Assembly: GCA_002495055.1 (NCBI GenBank)
Contig: DADR01000031.1
Span: 1-32,548 of the forward strand
DNA from: Methanoregula sp. UBA247
Lineage (GTDB): Archaea > Halobacteriota > Methanomicrobia > Methanomicrobiales > Methanospirillaceae
DNA length: 32,548 nt
Direction: 5' to 3'
The position numbers and the translations under genes are program-made. Positions within the stretch are counted from its first letter, which is position 1, and each line of letters starts with the position of its first letter. Shown piece after piece: positions 7,582 through 16,538 of the stretch. The notes under the pieces are model-generated. The model was not told where the DNA came from, did not search any database, and saw nothing but the letters and a program-made list of their open reading frames with translations.

Positions 7582-9374
7582 AATTCCCCTGGCTTCCTGT
7601 TCTGGTCCTTGGATGCATTGTCCTCGGAGGTTTTGCTGTATTTGCCACAGGGCCGCTCCTGTACGGAGTGGAAATGGATCACGCAGTATCGGTTTTTCAC
7701 AAAAATCCTGCTGAACTTACCCGGATGGCCACCAGCAGCATGACCGAGTTAGTGCCGCTGATGCAGGCCGTTATTGATGATCAGCATCCGATTGTTGTCG
7801 ATCTCCAGCTCAATGATCCGGATGCTGCGCAGCGGGATCTCACCAAATACCGGTTACGGTATGCGTCCCTGCAAAATATGGTTGACAAATTGGACATGAA
7901 TGACGGAGAAATACGTTCGTTCATGAACAGCACCCAGGACCAGGTGGATATCTTTGCAGACCTGCTGACCCAGGCAACACTGTCTGATACGTTAAAAACT
8001 ATCGGGGAACGAAGAGAGTATAAGAATGACCAGGATATGCAGGTCTCGGTTGCAAGCCAGTCAGCGGCATACAAAAATGCCGTTCTGATGCTGAGCACCC
8101 GCTACCTGAGCGGTCATGAGAATATTATGAATATCAGCACAAAACTGGACCTTGACACCCGCCGCTACCAGGAAACCCGGGTCGAGATACAGAAATTTGT
8201 AGAAACGATGGAGTCAGCAGAGGTGCCGACATCAGATCCCGCATCCCTGCGGGAATCCCGCATCCGGCTCCTGATAGAGCCGGAACAGGTGATGTACAGG
8301 GATACCGTGCAGGTCTTTGGTGTTGCCACTCCTGAAGGGGTACGGAGGGTGGTATCCGTGCGTATCGACAACTCCTCTCTCAAGACTACCTCAACAGATC
8401 TGAAGGGGAACTACCTGACGAACTTCACGGTTGAAAATATTCGTGCTGGTGACCACACCATCCTGGCTGGCACGGGGAATCTCACTCCGGCAAAACAGAT
8501 ACTCAGGGTAATGAAGGTCGGATCTGTCACCACGCTGACGGTAAAACCCGGTCATCTCCCTGCTTTGGGGACTGGTGCTCACTGTAGCGGGAGCGTGATG
8601 GCAAACCATCCGGTTCAAAACGCCCCCGTGAAGATCCTGTTTGATGGTGAGGGCAGCATTGATACCCGTACTGGTGAAGACGGGAACTATCAGGTATTCG
8701 TGCCGTTATCCCCGGGCAACCATAAGCTCCAGGCAGAATTTTCATCAGGCGACTATCCCCTTATCCCTTCCGTGAGTAAGGAAGTGGCTATAGTGGTGCC
8801 TCCTCCCCCGCTACGTCTTCCCGATATATCTTCATCAAATCCGCTTTTTGCATCCGGGATAGTTGCTCTTGTTCTCCTGGGTGCCGGGAGTGCCGGGTTC
8901 TGGTACTTCAGACGCAGTAAAAGAGCCCCCCCGGCAGACACGGAGTCTTTTACCGAGCCTGCCGATGCTCTACGGATCCGCGAAAAACTCGAAGAGATCC
9001 TCAAAGAAACGGAGCGGGATTTTCCCCCGGCAGGTTCAGAGCAGGAGGCAGAGCTGTACCATGCGATCAATACTCTTCTTGGACAGTATGAGAGATGCCT
9101 CAGGGAGCAGGGATTGTCAGAAGCCGCACGGCAGGTATATCTCACCCTTGCCGAAAGAATTGCCACCCGCTTTCACTTCCCGGCATATCGTACCCTGACG
9201 GCCCGGGAGATGAGTAAGATCTGTAATGCTGAAAACTATGCTGGTATCTTTTATCGTTTTGTCGGGATTTACGAAACGATCCGGTATGGCGGCAGTAAAA
9301 GCGAGAAGGATCGCAAGGAATTTGAAGAGGAACTTTTAAAAGCAGATACAGAAATCAGGAGTGACCAGCATTAG
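7578..9374 (+). CDS. DUF4129-type membrane protein with extracytoplasmic Ig-like modules
   Basis: A 598-residue membrane protein. An N-terminal signal anchor (about 5-27) is followed by a largely helical extracytoplasmic region (30-220) and two beta-rich modules of the transthyretin/CarboxypepD-regulatory type (about 228-320 and 325-410; each has TxxDLKGNY or TGEDGNYQV and a GDHTILAG or GNHKLQAEF closing strand). A transmembrane helix lies at about 424-444, then a cytoplasmic C-terminal domain. The tail pattern LTAREMSKIC...YAGIFYRFVGIYETIRYGG matches DUF4129, a domain that accompanies MoxR and DUF58 in bacterial and archaeal operons. It overlaps both neighbouring genes. The modules may bind a surface ligand and the tail may talk to the ATPase; this is inference. 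Confidence 0.8.
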   Translation: MKFPWLPVLVLGCIVLGGFAVFATGPLLYGVEMDHAVSVFHKNPAELTRMATSSMTELVPLMQAVIDDQHPIVVDLQLNDPDAAQRDLTKYRLRYASLQNMVDKLDMNDGEIRSFMNSTQDQVDIFADLLTQATLSDTLKTIGERREYKNDQDMQVSVASQSAAYKNAVLMLSTRYLSGHENIMNISTKLDLDTRRYQETRVEIQKFVETMESAEVPTSDPASLRESRIRLLIEPEQVMYRDTVQVFGVATPEGVRRVVSVRIDNSSLKTTSTDLKGNYLTNFTVENIRAGDHTILAGTGNLTPAKQILRVMKVGSVTTLTVKPGHLPALGTGAHCSGSVMANHPVQNAPVKILFDGEGSIDTRTGEDGNYQVFVPLSPGNHKLQAEFSSGDYPLIPSVSKEVAIVVPPPPLRLPDISSSNPLFASGIVALVLLGAGSAGFWYFRRSKRAPPADTESFTEPADALRIREKLEEILKETERDFPPAGSEQEAELYHAINTLLGQYERCLREQGLSEAARQVYLTLAERIATRFHFPAYRTLTAREMSKICNAENYAGIFYRFVGIYETIRYGGSKSEKDRKEFEEELLKADTEIRSDQH

Positions 9375-10248
9375 ATCTTATGCATGGATAACCATCGCAC
9401 TCCTGCTCGCATCATCCCTTATCCTCCTCTTTCACCTTTCCACGACAAATGATGAGTTCAGCCGTTATAATGTGGGATGGAACGGCACCTCTTCTTTTTT
9501 TTCAACGCTGGACCGCCATACTACGACCGATGTTATCGATCCATCAGGTCTTGCAGGATATGATAATGCGACCCTTGTAATCATTGCACCGGACTATGAG
9601 ATGACTCCGGCAGAGGGAGCATTGTACCGCGATTATGTTTTACGGGGCAACACGCTGCTGCTTGCCGATGATTCCGGCAGTGGTAACACCCTTTTGCGAT
9701 CGCTTGGCAGTACAATTGTGATCCGGCAGGGTAACCTCACGAGTGTGGACCAGGCATATACTGATGCACATTTAATCGTCGTAACTCCCGTCAGAGTTGC
9801 CCGGTTCTTCCCCATGGGGTCATCCCTTGTTCTGAACCGGGCGGCAACCCTTACGGGCGGGGAACCGCTCCTCACCACCACAATCTTTTCCCGGATGGAT
9901 GAAAATCCTGATAAGGAGCAGAGGAGCGTAGCGGGGGTATGGGGAAGGTATACCGTTATGGCTGAAGAAAAGATCGGGAACGGCACCGTGTATGTGCTCT
10001 CCGATCCAAGCATCTTTATCAATGGCATGAAAGATCCCGGGGCACCGTATGCAAACGGGTTTTTCCTGCATGAAATTGCGCACACTCCCGGTCCGCTCCT
10101 CATCGATAGCTTCAGTTCCCGTACAGGACGGGTAGACGGTGTAGGCGAAATTATTCAGCTAGTACGATCTAATGATACATATCAGGTTATGATTGCCGCT
10201 CTGCTGATGACAGGTATAGTAATTGCCTGGAACAGGCGGATTATATGA
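9361..10248 (+). CDS. DUF4350 domain membrane protein
   Basis: A 295-residue protein with an N-terminal membrane helix (about 8-26), a soluble extracytoplasmic domain, and a C-terminal helix (about 272-290) ending in basic residues. The domain begins with YNVGWNGTSSFFSTLDRH and has LVIIAPDYEMTPAEGALYRDYVLRGNTLLLADDSGSGN, the Rossmann-like GATase-type fold of DUF4350, and YVLSDPSIFINGM further on. DUF4350 proteins regularly sit between DUF4129 and MoxR genes. The GTG start at 9361 lies inside the end of the previous gene (14-base overlap), which implies translational coupling. No catalytic nucleophile is obvious, so a binding or scaffold role is more likely than catalysis. Confidence 0.82.
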   Translation: MTSIRSYAWITIALLLASSLILLFHLSTTNDEFSRYNVGWNGTSSFFSTLDRHTTTDVIDPSGLAGYDNATLVIIAPDYEMTPAEGALYRDYVLRGNTLLLADDSGSGNTLLRSLGSTIVIRQGNLTSVDQAYTDAHLIVVTPVRVARFFPMGSSLVLNRAATLTGGEPLLTTTIFSRMDENPDKEQRSVAGVWGRYTVMAEEKIGNGTVYVLSDPSIFINGMKDPGAPYANGFFLHEIAHTPGPLLIDSFSSRTGRVDGVGEIIQLVRSNDTYQVMIAALLMTGIVIAWNRRII

Positions 10249-10255
10249 GGATAGA

Positions 10256-11233
10256 ATGGATTCTGCGGATCAGTTAACTCTCAAGATTACCGAGATAGCC
10301 CGTTTTCGCGACGCTATTATCGAAACGCTGGGAACTTTTATCGTAAGCAACTCAAACCTCCTTGATCTGATACTCATCGCGCTGTTATCGGAAGGACATA
10401 TTCTGATTGAAGGAGTACCGGGTACGGCAAAAACCACGATCGCAAAAGCATTCGCTCTGGCCACGAATTGCATGTTCAATCGTATTCAGGGTGCTGTCGA
10501 CCTCCAGCCTGCTGATCTGATCGGGGTCAGGATTTATAACCAGTCGACCCGTAAGTTTGCTTTGCGGCGCGGGCCGGTTTTCACCAACATCCTCCTTGCA
10601 GATGAAATCAACCGGATCAATCCCAAGTCCCAGAGTGCATTTATCGAGGCAATGAGCGAGCAGCAGGCTACTATTGATGGAGAAACGTACGAAATCGTCA
10701 GCCCGTTCCTTGTTATCGCCACCCAGAACCCCTACGAACTGCAGGGCACATTCCCGCTCATTGAAGCGCAGCGGGACCGGTTTATGTTCGGCCTGCAGTC
10801 CGGCCATCTCGGGTCTGATGATGAACTTGATCTGGTAAAGCGGGCAAGTTTTGGAAAACTGAACTGGAACAACTTTTCCAAATCCATTCACCTTCACATG
10901 AAAAAGAACAAAATCCTTGAAATGATCCAGACCGTCAACTCAGTCCGTATTGAGGATCCCGTCCTTACCTATATCCGTGATATTGTTATCGCAACGCGCG
11001 AGAACATAGATATTGATCTGGGAGCTTCCTCCCGTGCCTCAATGGCGTTTGTCCGTGGTGCACGGACAAAGGCAGCAATCTCAAACAGGACGTATGTCCT
11101 CCCGGATGATGTCAAGAGTCTTGCATATGATATCCTCAGCCACCGGATAATACTCACCCGTGAGGCGGAAGTTGAGGGTCTCACACCAAAGGATGTGGTC
11201 CGGGACATCCTTGAAACGGTAGAGGTGCCGTAA
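10256..11233 (+). CDS. MoxR-family AAA+ ATPase
   Basis: A 325-residue AAA+ ATPase of the MoxR class, which remodels partner proteins, often ones with von Willebrand or DUF58 domains. Walker A is GVPGTAKTT with K59, Walker B is LLADEINR, sensor 1 is ATQNPYE, and the arginine-rich segment EAQRDRF follows; the C-terminal lid helical bundle ends in SHRIILTREAE. I choose the ATG at 10256 because GAGG lies a few bases upstream; a TTG at 10223 would extend it by 11 residues but overlap the DUF4350 gene. It lies directly upstream of the DUF58 gene, its usual partner. The substrate is unknown. Confidence 0.93.
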   Translation: MDSADQLTLKITEIARFRDAIIETLGTFIVSNSNLLDLILIALLSEGHILIEGVPGTAKTTIAKAFALATNCMFNRIQGAVDLQPADLIGVRIYNQSTRKFALRRGPVFTNILLADEINRINPKSQSAFIEAMSEQQATIDGETYEIVSPFLVIATQNPYELQGTFPLIEAQRDRFMFGLQSGHLGSDDELDLVKRASFGKLNWNNFSKSIHLHMKKNKILEMIQTVNSVRIEDPVLTYIRDIVIATRENIDIDLGASSRASMAFVRGARTKAAISNRTYVLPDDVKSLAYDILSHRIILTREAEVEGLTPKDVVRDILETVEVP

Positions 11234-11236
11234 CCC

Positions 11237-12547
11237 GTGAAACCCGGACGCTGTACTCAGGGTATCTGGGTGATGGCAGGACTTTTGGGTGCAGCAGCGA
11301 TCGTTTTTAATGATACCTCCTTTTTCCTTGCCACCTTCTCGCTTGTGCTCCTCTCTGTGACTCTGGCCATGAGGTTCAGAGTTCGGATGCACAGGATTAT
11401 TACTTCTCTCCAGGTCAGGCGGTCTGCAGATGACGAAGTTTTACAGGAGGGACACCCGACTACCATCACAACACGATTTTCCTGTAGTCCTGATGCCGGT
11501 ATCGTCGTCAGCGTCCAGGATGTGCTCCCCCCCGCAACTATTTCTGATCCCACGAATGCCACAGCAGTCGTTTCTGCAGACGGCAACGCAATAATCAGGT
11601 ACTCTCTTATCCCTGTCGGGAAGGGGAGTATCGTTTTTCCGGGGATCCTGCTGACAGTGTCAGACCCCTTCTTTACCTCATCGCTGGTTATGGGATCTGA
11701 TCCTTTTCGCGGGCCAGAACTGGAAGCGCATCCGAATACTGCCTTTGAAAAATCATCCATCCTGGAACATACCGGTATTTTGGAAAAAGATACCATCGGC
11801 ATCTATCGCGGATCCGGGTTCCGCTCGATCCGGGAGTATATCCACGGCGATGATGTTCGTTCCATTGACTGGAAAATGACAGCAAAATACGACCGGGTGT
11901 TTATCCGGGAATATACCACCGTTGAGAAATATTCTCCTTTAATCGTGATCGATCTTCCCGACCGGTCGTTTCCGGTATCAGATGACCAGTTAGCAAAGCT
12001 GATCAACAGTTCAACGGGTGAGATGGTGGCCGCAATCCGGGACTATGGCACAGTCTCCCTCTTCCTGATCTCCGGGGTAAACGTCATCGATATACTTTTA
12101 GAGGAAACGAACCTCAAGCGATGCCTCGCGCTCATACGGGCATCAGCTCATCCCCATTACCGCCTGCATCATGCCTATCGCTGGAAGGACCGGGCCAGCA
12201 GGAGGAGATTCGTCATGAAGATCAGGGCTGCAGGATCCATTCCGCAGAAGGACGGTTCGAGTCGGTTTTTGGGAAAAATCGCACAGATTTACCGGCAAAG
12301 TCTCGCCAATCCTTATATTCCGGTGTTCTCAAAGCAGATGAGACATCTCATCTACTCCCTCCAGACAGAAGAGCTCGTTCTCTACAGCCTGTTTGAGGGC
12401 GATTTGAGCCATATCCGGGAGATTGCACGACAGGCACAGATGCAGCGGATCCGGTTGATACCGCGAACGGTGGCGGGGCAGGATGCTATAAAAATACATT
12501 CGATTAAACAAGCTCTTGGCATGGATACCCTGGAGATGATCCCATGA
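11237..12547 (+). CDS. DUF58 domain protein
   Basis: A 436-residue protein with two N-terminal membrane helices (about 10-45), a beta-rich central region, and the DUF58 signature at about 191-226 (GSGFRSIREYIHGDDVRSIDWKMTA read in two overlapping pieces, then RVFIREY). DUF58 proteins have a VWA-like fold and nearly always pair with MoxR ATPases, here three bases upstream. LIVIDLPDRS at about 233-243 occupies the position of the VWA metal-site strand. The GTG start follows GAGGTG at a nine-base spacing. Its stop overlaps the next start as ATGA. In archaea such sets are membrane or cell-envelope associated, but the molecular task is unresolved. Confidence 0.9.
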   Translation: MKPGRCTQGIWVMAGLLGAAAIVFNDTSFFLATFSLVLLSVTLAMRFRVRMHRIITSLQVRRSADDEVLQEGHPTTITTRFSCSPDAGIVVSVQDVLPPATISDPTNATAVVSADGNAIIRYSLIPVGKGSIVFPGILLTVSDPFFTSSLVMGSDPFRGPELEAHPNTAFEKSSILEHTGILEKDTIGIYRGSGFRSIREYIHGDDVRSIDWKMTAKYDRVFIREYTTVEKYSPLIVIDLPDRSFPVSDDQLAKLINSSTGEMVAAIRDYGTVSLFLISGVNVIDILLEETNLKRCLALIRASAHPHYRLHHAYRWKDRASRRRFVMKIRAAGSIPQKDGSSRFLGKIAQIYRQSLANPYIPVFSKQMRHLIYSLQTEELVLYSLFEGDLSHIREIARQAQMQRIRLIPRTVAGQDAIKIHSIKQALGMDTLEMIP

Positions 12548-13014
12548 AGATTTCTCTTGTGCAGATCCTGTTTCTCCTCGTTGCCGCAGGTGCAGCATTT
12601 CTCTCCCTTGATCCGGGTCATACCTGGTATCTCACCCTTATCGCAGCAGCTGCAATTATCCTGGCTGCTTTTATACAACAGGATAGCGATGACAACCGGA
12701 TATTCACCCTTGCATTCGGAGAAATCGTGGTTATTGCGATTGCAGCCGAATCCTTCTGGGTCAGTTTTATGGTACAATGTGCAGTAATCGGGGCTGTCAT
12801 GTTTGACGGAAGGTTTATGGGAGATACCGTGGATCGTAGATTTTTTTGGCTCTACTGCATCATTGCCCTCCTCTGTACCATCATCTTTGACCGCTCAGTT
12901 CAGGTGCTGATCCCTTTCCTTATGGTAACAACTATTGTTGCAGTAACGACCTTTATCCTGGTCGGTTTTCAGGAGATGCGGGAACGCCGTATGTATGCAG
13001 GGGGAAATAAATGA
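12544..13014 (+). CDS. Polytopic membrane protein of the MoxR operon
   Basis: A 156-residue, strongly hydrophobic protein with five or six predicted transmembrane segments and a short basic C-terminus (RERRMYAGGNK). No family is recognised. It overlaps the DUF58 gene and the next gene, each by ATGA, and GGAGATGATCCC before the ATG supplies a ribosome binding site. The tight coupling makes it very probably part of the same membrane complex. It could be a lineage-specific membrane anchor or channel-like subunit; nothing in the sequence decides this. Confidence 0.75.
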   Translation: MKISLVQILFLLVAAGAAFLSLDPGHTWYLTLIAAAAIILAAFIQQDSDDNRIFTLAFGEIVVIAIAAESFWVSFMVQCAVIGAVMFDGRFMGDTVDRRFFWLYCIIALLCTIIFDRSVQVLIPFLMVTTIVAVTTFILVGFQEMRERRMYAGGNK

Positions 13015-13802
13015 ATCTGCACCTGCCGGGCAAATACTTCATGGCCGGACTCCTTTTGATTGTGACAGCTGCCGTTCTCATCATAATCGCATTTGTGACA
13101 AACCGGGGAGATATTACCAGCGCTGCGGTCGTCATCTCCGGAATGTTCTGTGCAGTGACCGGCATTTTCATCCTGACATTTTCGGGGGGTGAGCCCATCG
13201 ATCCCTGGCTTGTAGCGGTCCTTCCCACCCAGGACCTTATTAATATCTGCCGTATAGCCTCAGATCTCGGCATAACCGGGAATACCTACTTCCTTCCCAC
13301 CCCTGTTACCGGGGAGTCCCGGGTCATGCTGTTCAACCCTGTCTCGACCTATCAGGGAGGCCGGGTCCAGTCCGGTGACTCTTTTTCTCTGTCAGGATCC
13401 AAGGGTCTGGTAACTGTCCCGTCCTGTGATCCGTTAATCCGGGACCTCGAAAAACGAAATACGCTCCCAAAGACTGATAATAAGGACGAAATAACCCGAC
13501 TCCTCCGTGAAACAATCAGCGGAATGTACGAGTTCACATCCCGGATTTCAACCATCTGGGAGGAAAATGCGGTCACCGTCACGTTTCATGACTATCGTTT
13601 CATCGATGGCTGCCAGGTTATTGCACGGGAATCCCCGCGCTGCTGCAGCATGCATCCCTGCGTAGCATGCAGTCTCTGCGGGTCATTAATTTCCGGTACG
13701 ATGGATACGGTGATCTCTCTTGACCGGTGCTCTCCTGACGTATCATCACAGAAGGTTACTGCCGTCTTTACGCTCTTACGGGGTCCGGACAGACACCCAT
13801 AG
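13011..13802 (+). CDS. Two-helix membrane protein with a cysteine cluster
   Basis: A 263-residue protein, last in the operon. Two membrane helices (about 10-30 and 36-57) precede a soluble domain of about 200 residues. Near the end is a compact cluster C211, C212, H216, C217, C220, C223 (CCSMHPCVACSLCG), spaced like a metal or Fe-S site, with additional cysteines at 139, 201 and 240. I recognise no family. The start overlaps the previous stop as ATGA and follows an AGGGGGA ribosome binding site. The 3' end overlaps the convergent DUF1616 gene by 27 bases. The cluster suggests a redox or zinc-binding role for this member of the MoxR set. Confidence 0.75.
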   Translation: MNLHLPGKYFMAGLLLIVTAAVLIIIAFVTNRGDITSAAVVISGMFCAVTGIFILTFSGGEPIDPWLVAVLPTQDLINICRIASDLGITGNTYFLPTPVTGESRVMLFNPVSTYQGGRVQSGDSFSLSGSKGLVTVPSCDPLIRDLEKRNTLPKTDNKDEITRLLRETISGMYEFTSRISTIWEENAVTVTFHDYRFIDGCQVIARESPRCCSMHPCVACSLCGSLISGTMDTVISLDRCSPDVSSQKVTAVFTLLRGPDRHP

Positions 13803-14774
13803 ATGAAGATCCTTATAGCTCGCATTCATACGATCACTTCCGGTCACTTCAAAACCCGAAACGTCCTTGTCGAATACCAAAAACTCCACCCGGTTATATC
13901 CGTTTTTATCAAGGGAAAGGTTGTAGGGCAGTATCTTTGTCTCGTTATGCGCCAGAGGGAGTGTAAACCGGCTGTCGAGGTCCATCCTCTCGATTCGCGA
14001 GGCATTTGTCAGGGTATCAAATTCCATGCGCAGTTTCCAGGTCTCAATCGTGTAGTTGACATTCCTGTACTCATGATTTCTTATCCCTATATACAGAGGA
14101 TACTGCTGTCCGATGCGGACCCAGACCGGGTAATCGGCTGCTTTTTGTTTCTCACCAAGAATGAAAAACTCGGTAAACCGCTCTCCCTCTTTGGGAATTG
14201 CAATCATAAAGATAGTCAGCAGGACTGCACCAAGGACAGCAAGAGTAATAATCACCGTAAGGCAGCGGTCGAACCTGCTGCCAGCTTTTGAAAAAACCCC
14301 CTGCCGGAGAGTACCTGCAATCCCAAAAGACGGAACCTGGAACCGTTCGTCAGAAGGAAGGAGAGCTCTCCGGTAGTGAGCAATCAGGATCATTCCCAGG
14401 ATAAAGAGCGTTAATGCGATTATGACTGGATCAAGACGGATCCCAAACGGCGTGAAATTTAATCCAAGGCCAATAAGGGGAACAACGGCGAGGGAAACGC
14501 CAAAAGAGAGTGCTATGCGCTCAGTGAAACCGATATCGATATTTTTTGGGAAGAGTGCAGCGATGAGATAATATCCCGGAAAGAAGAGTATTCCTGGTAT
14601 GACGATCGCTGCTTTGATGGGCGTTTCGTTCAGGACCGGGAGGTAGATCACCAGGATACTGGCGGTAAGCCATAATAAACCGGCTTTTAAGTCAGCAGAA
14701 AACTCCCGTTCGAAAAAGGCAATATAGATCTTTTCGATGTGTGTTTCATCTGACAAGAGGATCACTGTTTCCAA
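13776..14774 (-). CDS. DUF1616 membrane protein
   Basis: A 332-residue protein. The N-terminal half has about four transmembrane helices plus a fifth near 180-205, and includes the pattern PGILFFPGYYLIAALFP and ERIALSFGVSLAVVPLIGL typical of DUF1616. The C-terminal extracytoplasmic domain begins GERFTEFFILGEKQKAADYP and contains IGIRNHEYRNVNYTI, also a DUF1616 hallmark. Family members sit near glycosyltransferases and DUF58 operons in euryarchaea, and a role in envelope glycan export or assembly is often supposed but unproven. The frame opens with TTG at 14774, with AGG five bases upstream; a GTG at 14766 is an alternative. It converges on the MoxR operon with overlapping 3' ends. Confidence 0.87.
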   Translation of the reverse strand: METVILLSDETHIEKIYIAFFEREFSADLKAGLLWLTASILVIYLPVLNETPIKAAIVIPGILFFPGYYLIAALFPKNIDIGFTERIALSFGVSLAVVPLIGLGLNFTPFGIRLDPVIIALTLFILGMILIAHYRRALLPSDERFQVPSFGIAGTLRQGVFSKAGSRFDRCLTVIITLAVLGAVLLTIFMIAIPKEGERFTEFFILGEKQKAADYPVWVRIGQQYPLYIGIRNHEYRNVNYTIETWKLRMEFDTLTNASRIERMDLDSRFTLPLAHNETKILPYNLSLDKNGYNRVEFLVFDKDVSGFEVTGSDRMNASYKDLHLWVSVRTP

Positions 14775-14943
14775 AAAACCTAAATTTCACCCTTGGTTCT
14801 GTAATAGTCTCCCGGGCAAAGCTTTTTAACGTTTTTGAATTGCATTCCAGACAGGCAATCTTTACCCTCGTAAACTCCTGATATTTCCCGGACCCCGGGA
14901 CGTGGTACAGTGCCCGTTTGAAAAATGACCTGGCAAATTGGGT

Positions 14944-15085
14944 TCTGTTGAAATCCTATTTTCCAGAGATTCGTTTCTTCTTATCAACTGTTTGGAGGGT
15001 GACCCCCTCTCTCCCCCAGTGGGGGAGGCAACCCAAGGGGAGCATCCCCTTGACCCCCTCTTTTTTAGAGGGTTTCAACAGAGCC
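14944..15085 (+). repeat. MITE-like repeat, copy B, with terminal inverted repeats
   Basis: This is the second copy of the 21-156 repeat, in the same orientation. Here both ends are preserved: TCTGTTGAAATCCT at 14944-14957 is the inverted complement of AGGGTTTCAACAGA at 15069-15082 with 13 of 14 positions matching. The element is therefore about 139 bp with imperfect inverted termini and internal hairpins, which is the shape of a miniature inverted-repeat element. No target-site duplication is evident. It sits between the DUF1616 start and the secreted protein at 15170, so it may contribute promoter or leader sequence to either. The rest of the 14775-15169 gap shows no gene. Confidence 0.78.
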
Positions 15086-15169
15086 GCAAATTGCTAAAAA
15101 TAGTATAAGAATAAAAAGCTCTTCAACACATGTATCTCTTATTCGGCGCAGAACAAATTGGTGATACCC

Positions 15170-16210
15170 GTGAAAAGAATAATCATCGTCATGATCCTGA
15201 TAATTGTGTGCAGCACTGCCCTGTGCGTGTCAACAGAACCCTCCACCCCGGCGACTGCGAATCCAACCACACCGACCTTGCCTCCCCGGACAACAACGGG
15301 GAATCAGCAACCGTTACCCGGCTATTCAATTGCTCCCCCGGCTCAGACGGTCAAACTTATCTTCCTCCACCATTCAACCGGTGAAAACTGGTTGTTTGAT
15401 ACAAACGGAGGTCTGGGCATTGCACTCAGAGACAATAATTATTTCGTGAGTGATACCAATTACGGTTGGGGACCGGTTGCCGGGGATGGTCCTGATCCAA
15501 TCGGATCATACACGGATATCGGTAACTGGTGGACGTGGTTCCGCGGCCCGAAATCCACCGGGATCATGAATGCCGTCTATGCGGAAAGTGGCCAGCATGC
15601 CACCTATTCCCGGTTACCAACTGATCCCGGGGGTAAAAACCAGATCGTTATGTTCAAATCCTGTTATCCGAACTCGAATCTGGGAGGTAATCCTCAGGAT
15701 CCGGTACCCTCCATTGATGCAAATCCGCTCAGGGGTGTGAACGCCGGTTCAGATTACCACACGGTAGCGAATGCAAAGGGGATATATAACGATTTATTGC
15801 CTTACTTCCAGCAGCACCAGGAGACTCTCTTCGTCGTGATCACGGCACCCCCCCTGGAATATGAAGGGTATCATCCAACCAATGCAAGAGCCTTTAACCA
15901 GTGGCTTGTCAGTGACTGGCTCAGGGACTATCCTTATAAAAATGTTGCAGTTTTTGACTTCTATAATGTACTGACCACAAACGGCGGAAATGCCAATATC
16001 AATGATCTCGGAAAGGAAACAGGAAACCATCATCGCTGGTGGAATAATGCTGTCCAGCATACGGTAGACACGAGTAGTGGAGCACACGATACCAACGCCT
16101 ATCCCAAAGCCAAGGGTAATGACCATCCCAGCATTGCAGGCAATCAAAAAGCAACAGCGGAATTCTTACCCCTGCTTAACCTTGCCTACAACCGCTGGCA
16201 AACAGGATAA
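15170..16210 (+). CDS. Secreted SGNH-hydrolase-like protein
   Basis: A 346-residue exported protein. An N-terminal hydrophobic signal (about 1-20) is followed by a Thr/Pro-rich linker (20-60), a usual spacer for surface attachment. The catalytic-type domain begins LIFLHHSTGENW (S69), has MFKSCYPNSN (about 161-170), and ends GNDHPSIAGNQ (D318, H319). This order of Ser, Asn and Asp-x-x/His elements resembles the SGNH/GDSL esterase fold with HHSTG replacing GDS; some related enzymes remove acyl groups from polysaccharides. I prefer the GTG at 15170 because GGTGA lies five bases upstream; TTG at 15158 is an alternative. The hydrolase call is moderate, export is firm. Confidence 0.6.
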   Translation: MKRIIIVMILIIVCSTALCVSTEPSTPATANPTTPTLPPRTTTGNQQPLPGYSIAPPAQTVKLIFLHHSTGENWLFDTNGGLGIALRDNNYFVSDTNYGWGPVAGDGPDPIGSYTDIGNWWTWFRGPKSTGIMNAVYAESGQHATYSRLPTDPGGKNQIVMFKSCYPNSNLGGNPQDPVPSIDANPLRGVNAGSDYHTVANAKGIYNDLLPYFQQHQETLFVVITAPPLEYEGYHPTNARAFNQWLVSDWLRDYPYKNVAVFDFYNVLTTNGGNANINDLGKETGNHHRWWNNAVQHTVDTSSGAHDTNAYPKAKGNDHPSIAGNQKATAEFLPLLNLAYNRWQTG

Positions 16211-16538
16211 GAAAAATTCCCATTTCTCCTTTCTCTTTTCTTTATTCCCAAAGGATAGTATACCCGGAGAAAACTGGTATTCTCTAAAGGGGGATCCGGT
16301 TTCATCACCTTGATTTCTCCCCTTCTTTTGCGGGATTTTTTCCCTAAGAAGATACAATTGAAAGGTTCCCTGACCTCTAAAACGTGCAGGAACTTCCCGA
16401 TCTTTTTTTTTTAGTAAATCCGGCAGGTATTAAATGAAAATAATTATACGAAAATACAGATAATTAGACTTGATCCTATTCATGAAACAATGATTATGAA
16501 ATGTCAGGAATGATCATGAATTCTGCAGGTGAATATGA
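16211..16538. other. Intergenic region before the first PEGA gene
   Basis: This 328-base gap has no supported gene. T-rich tracts just after 16210 and at 16403-16413 could end transcription of the secreted-protein gene. AATAATTATACG at about 16440-16451 is TATA-like and lies about 90 bases before the lipoprotein start. No strong hairpin is visible. Confidence 0.35.

Noticed and set aside
8753..9166. Long minus-strand frame of 137 codons inside the DUF4129 gene
   Set aside because: It is a shadow frame; the plus-strand product has clear domains and operon context.
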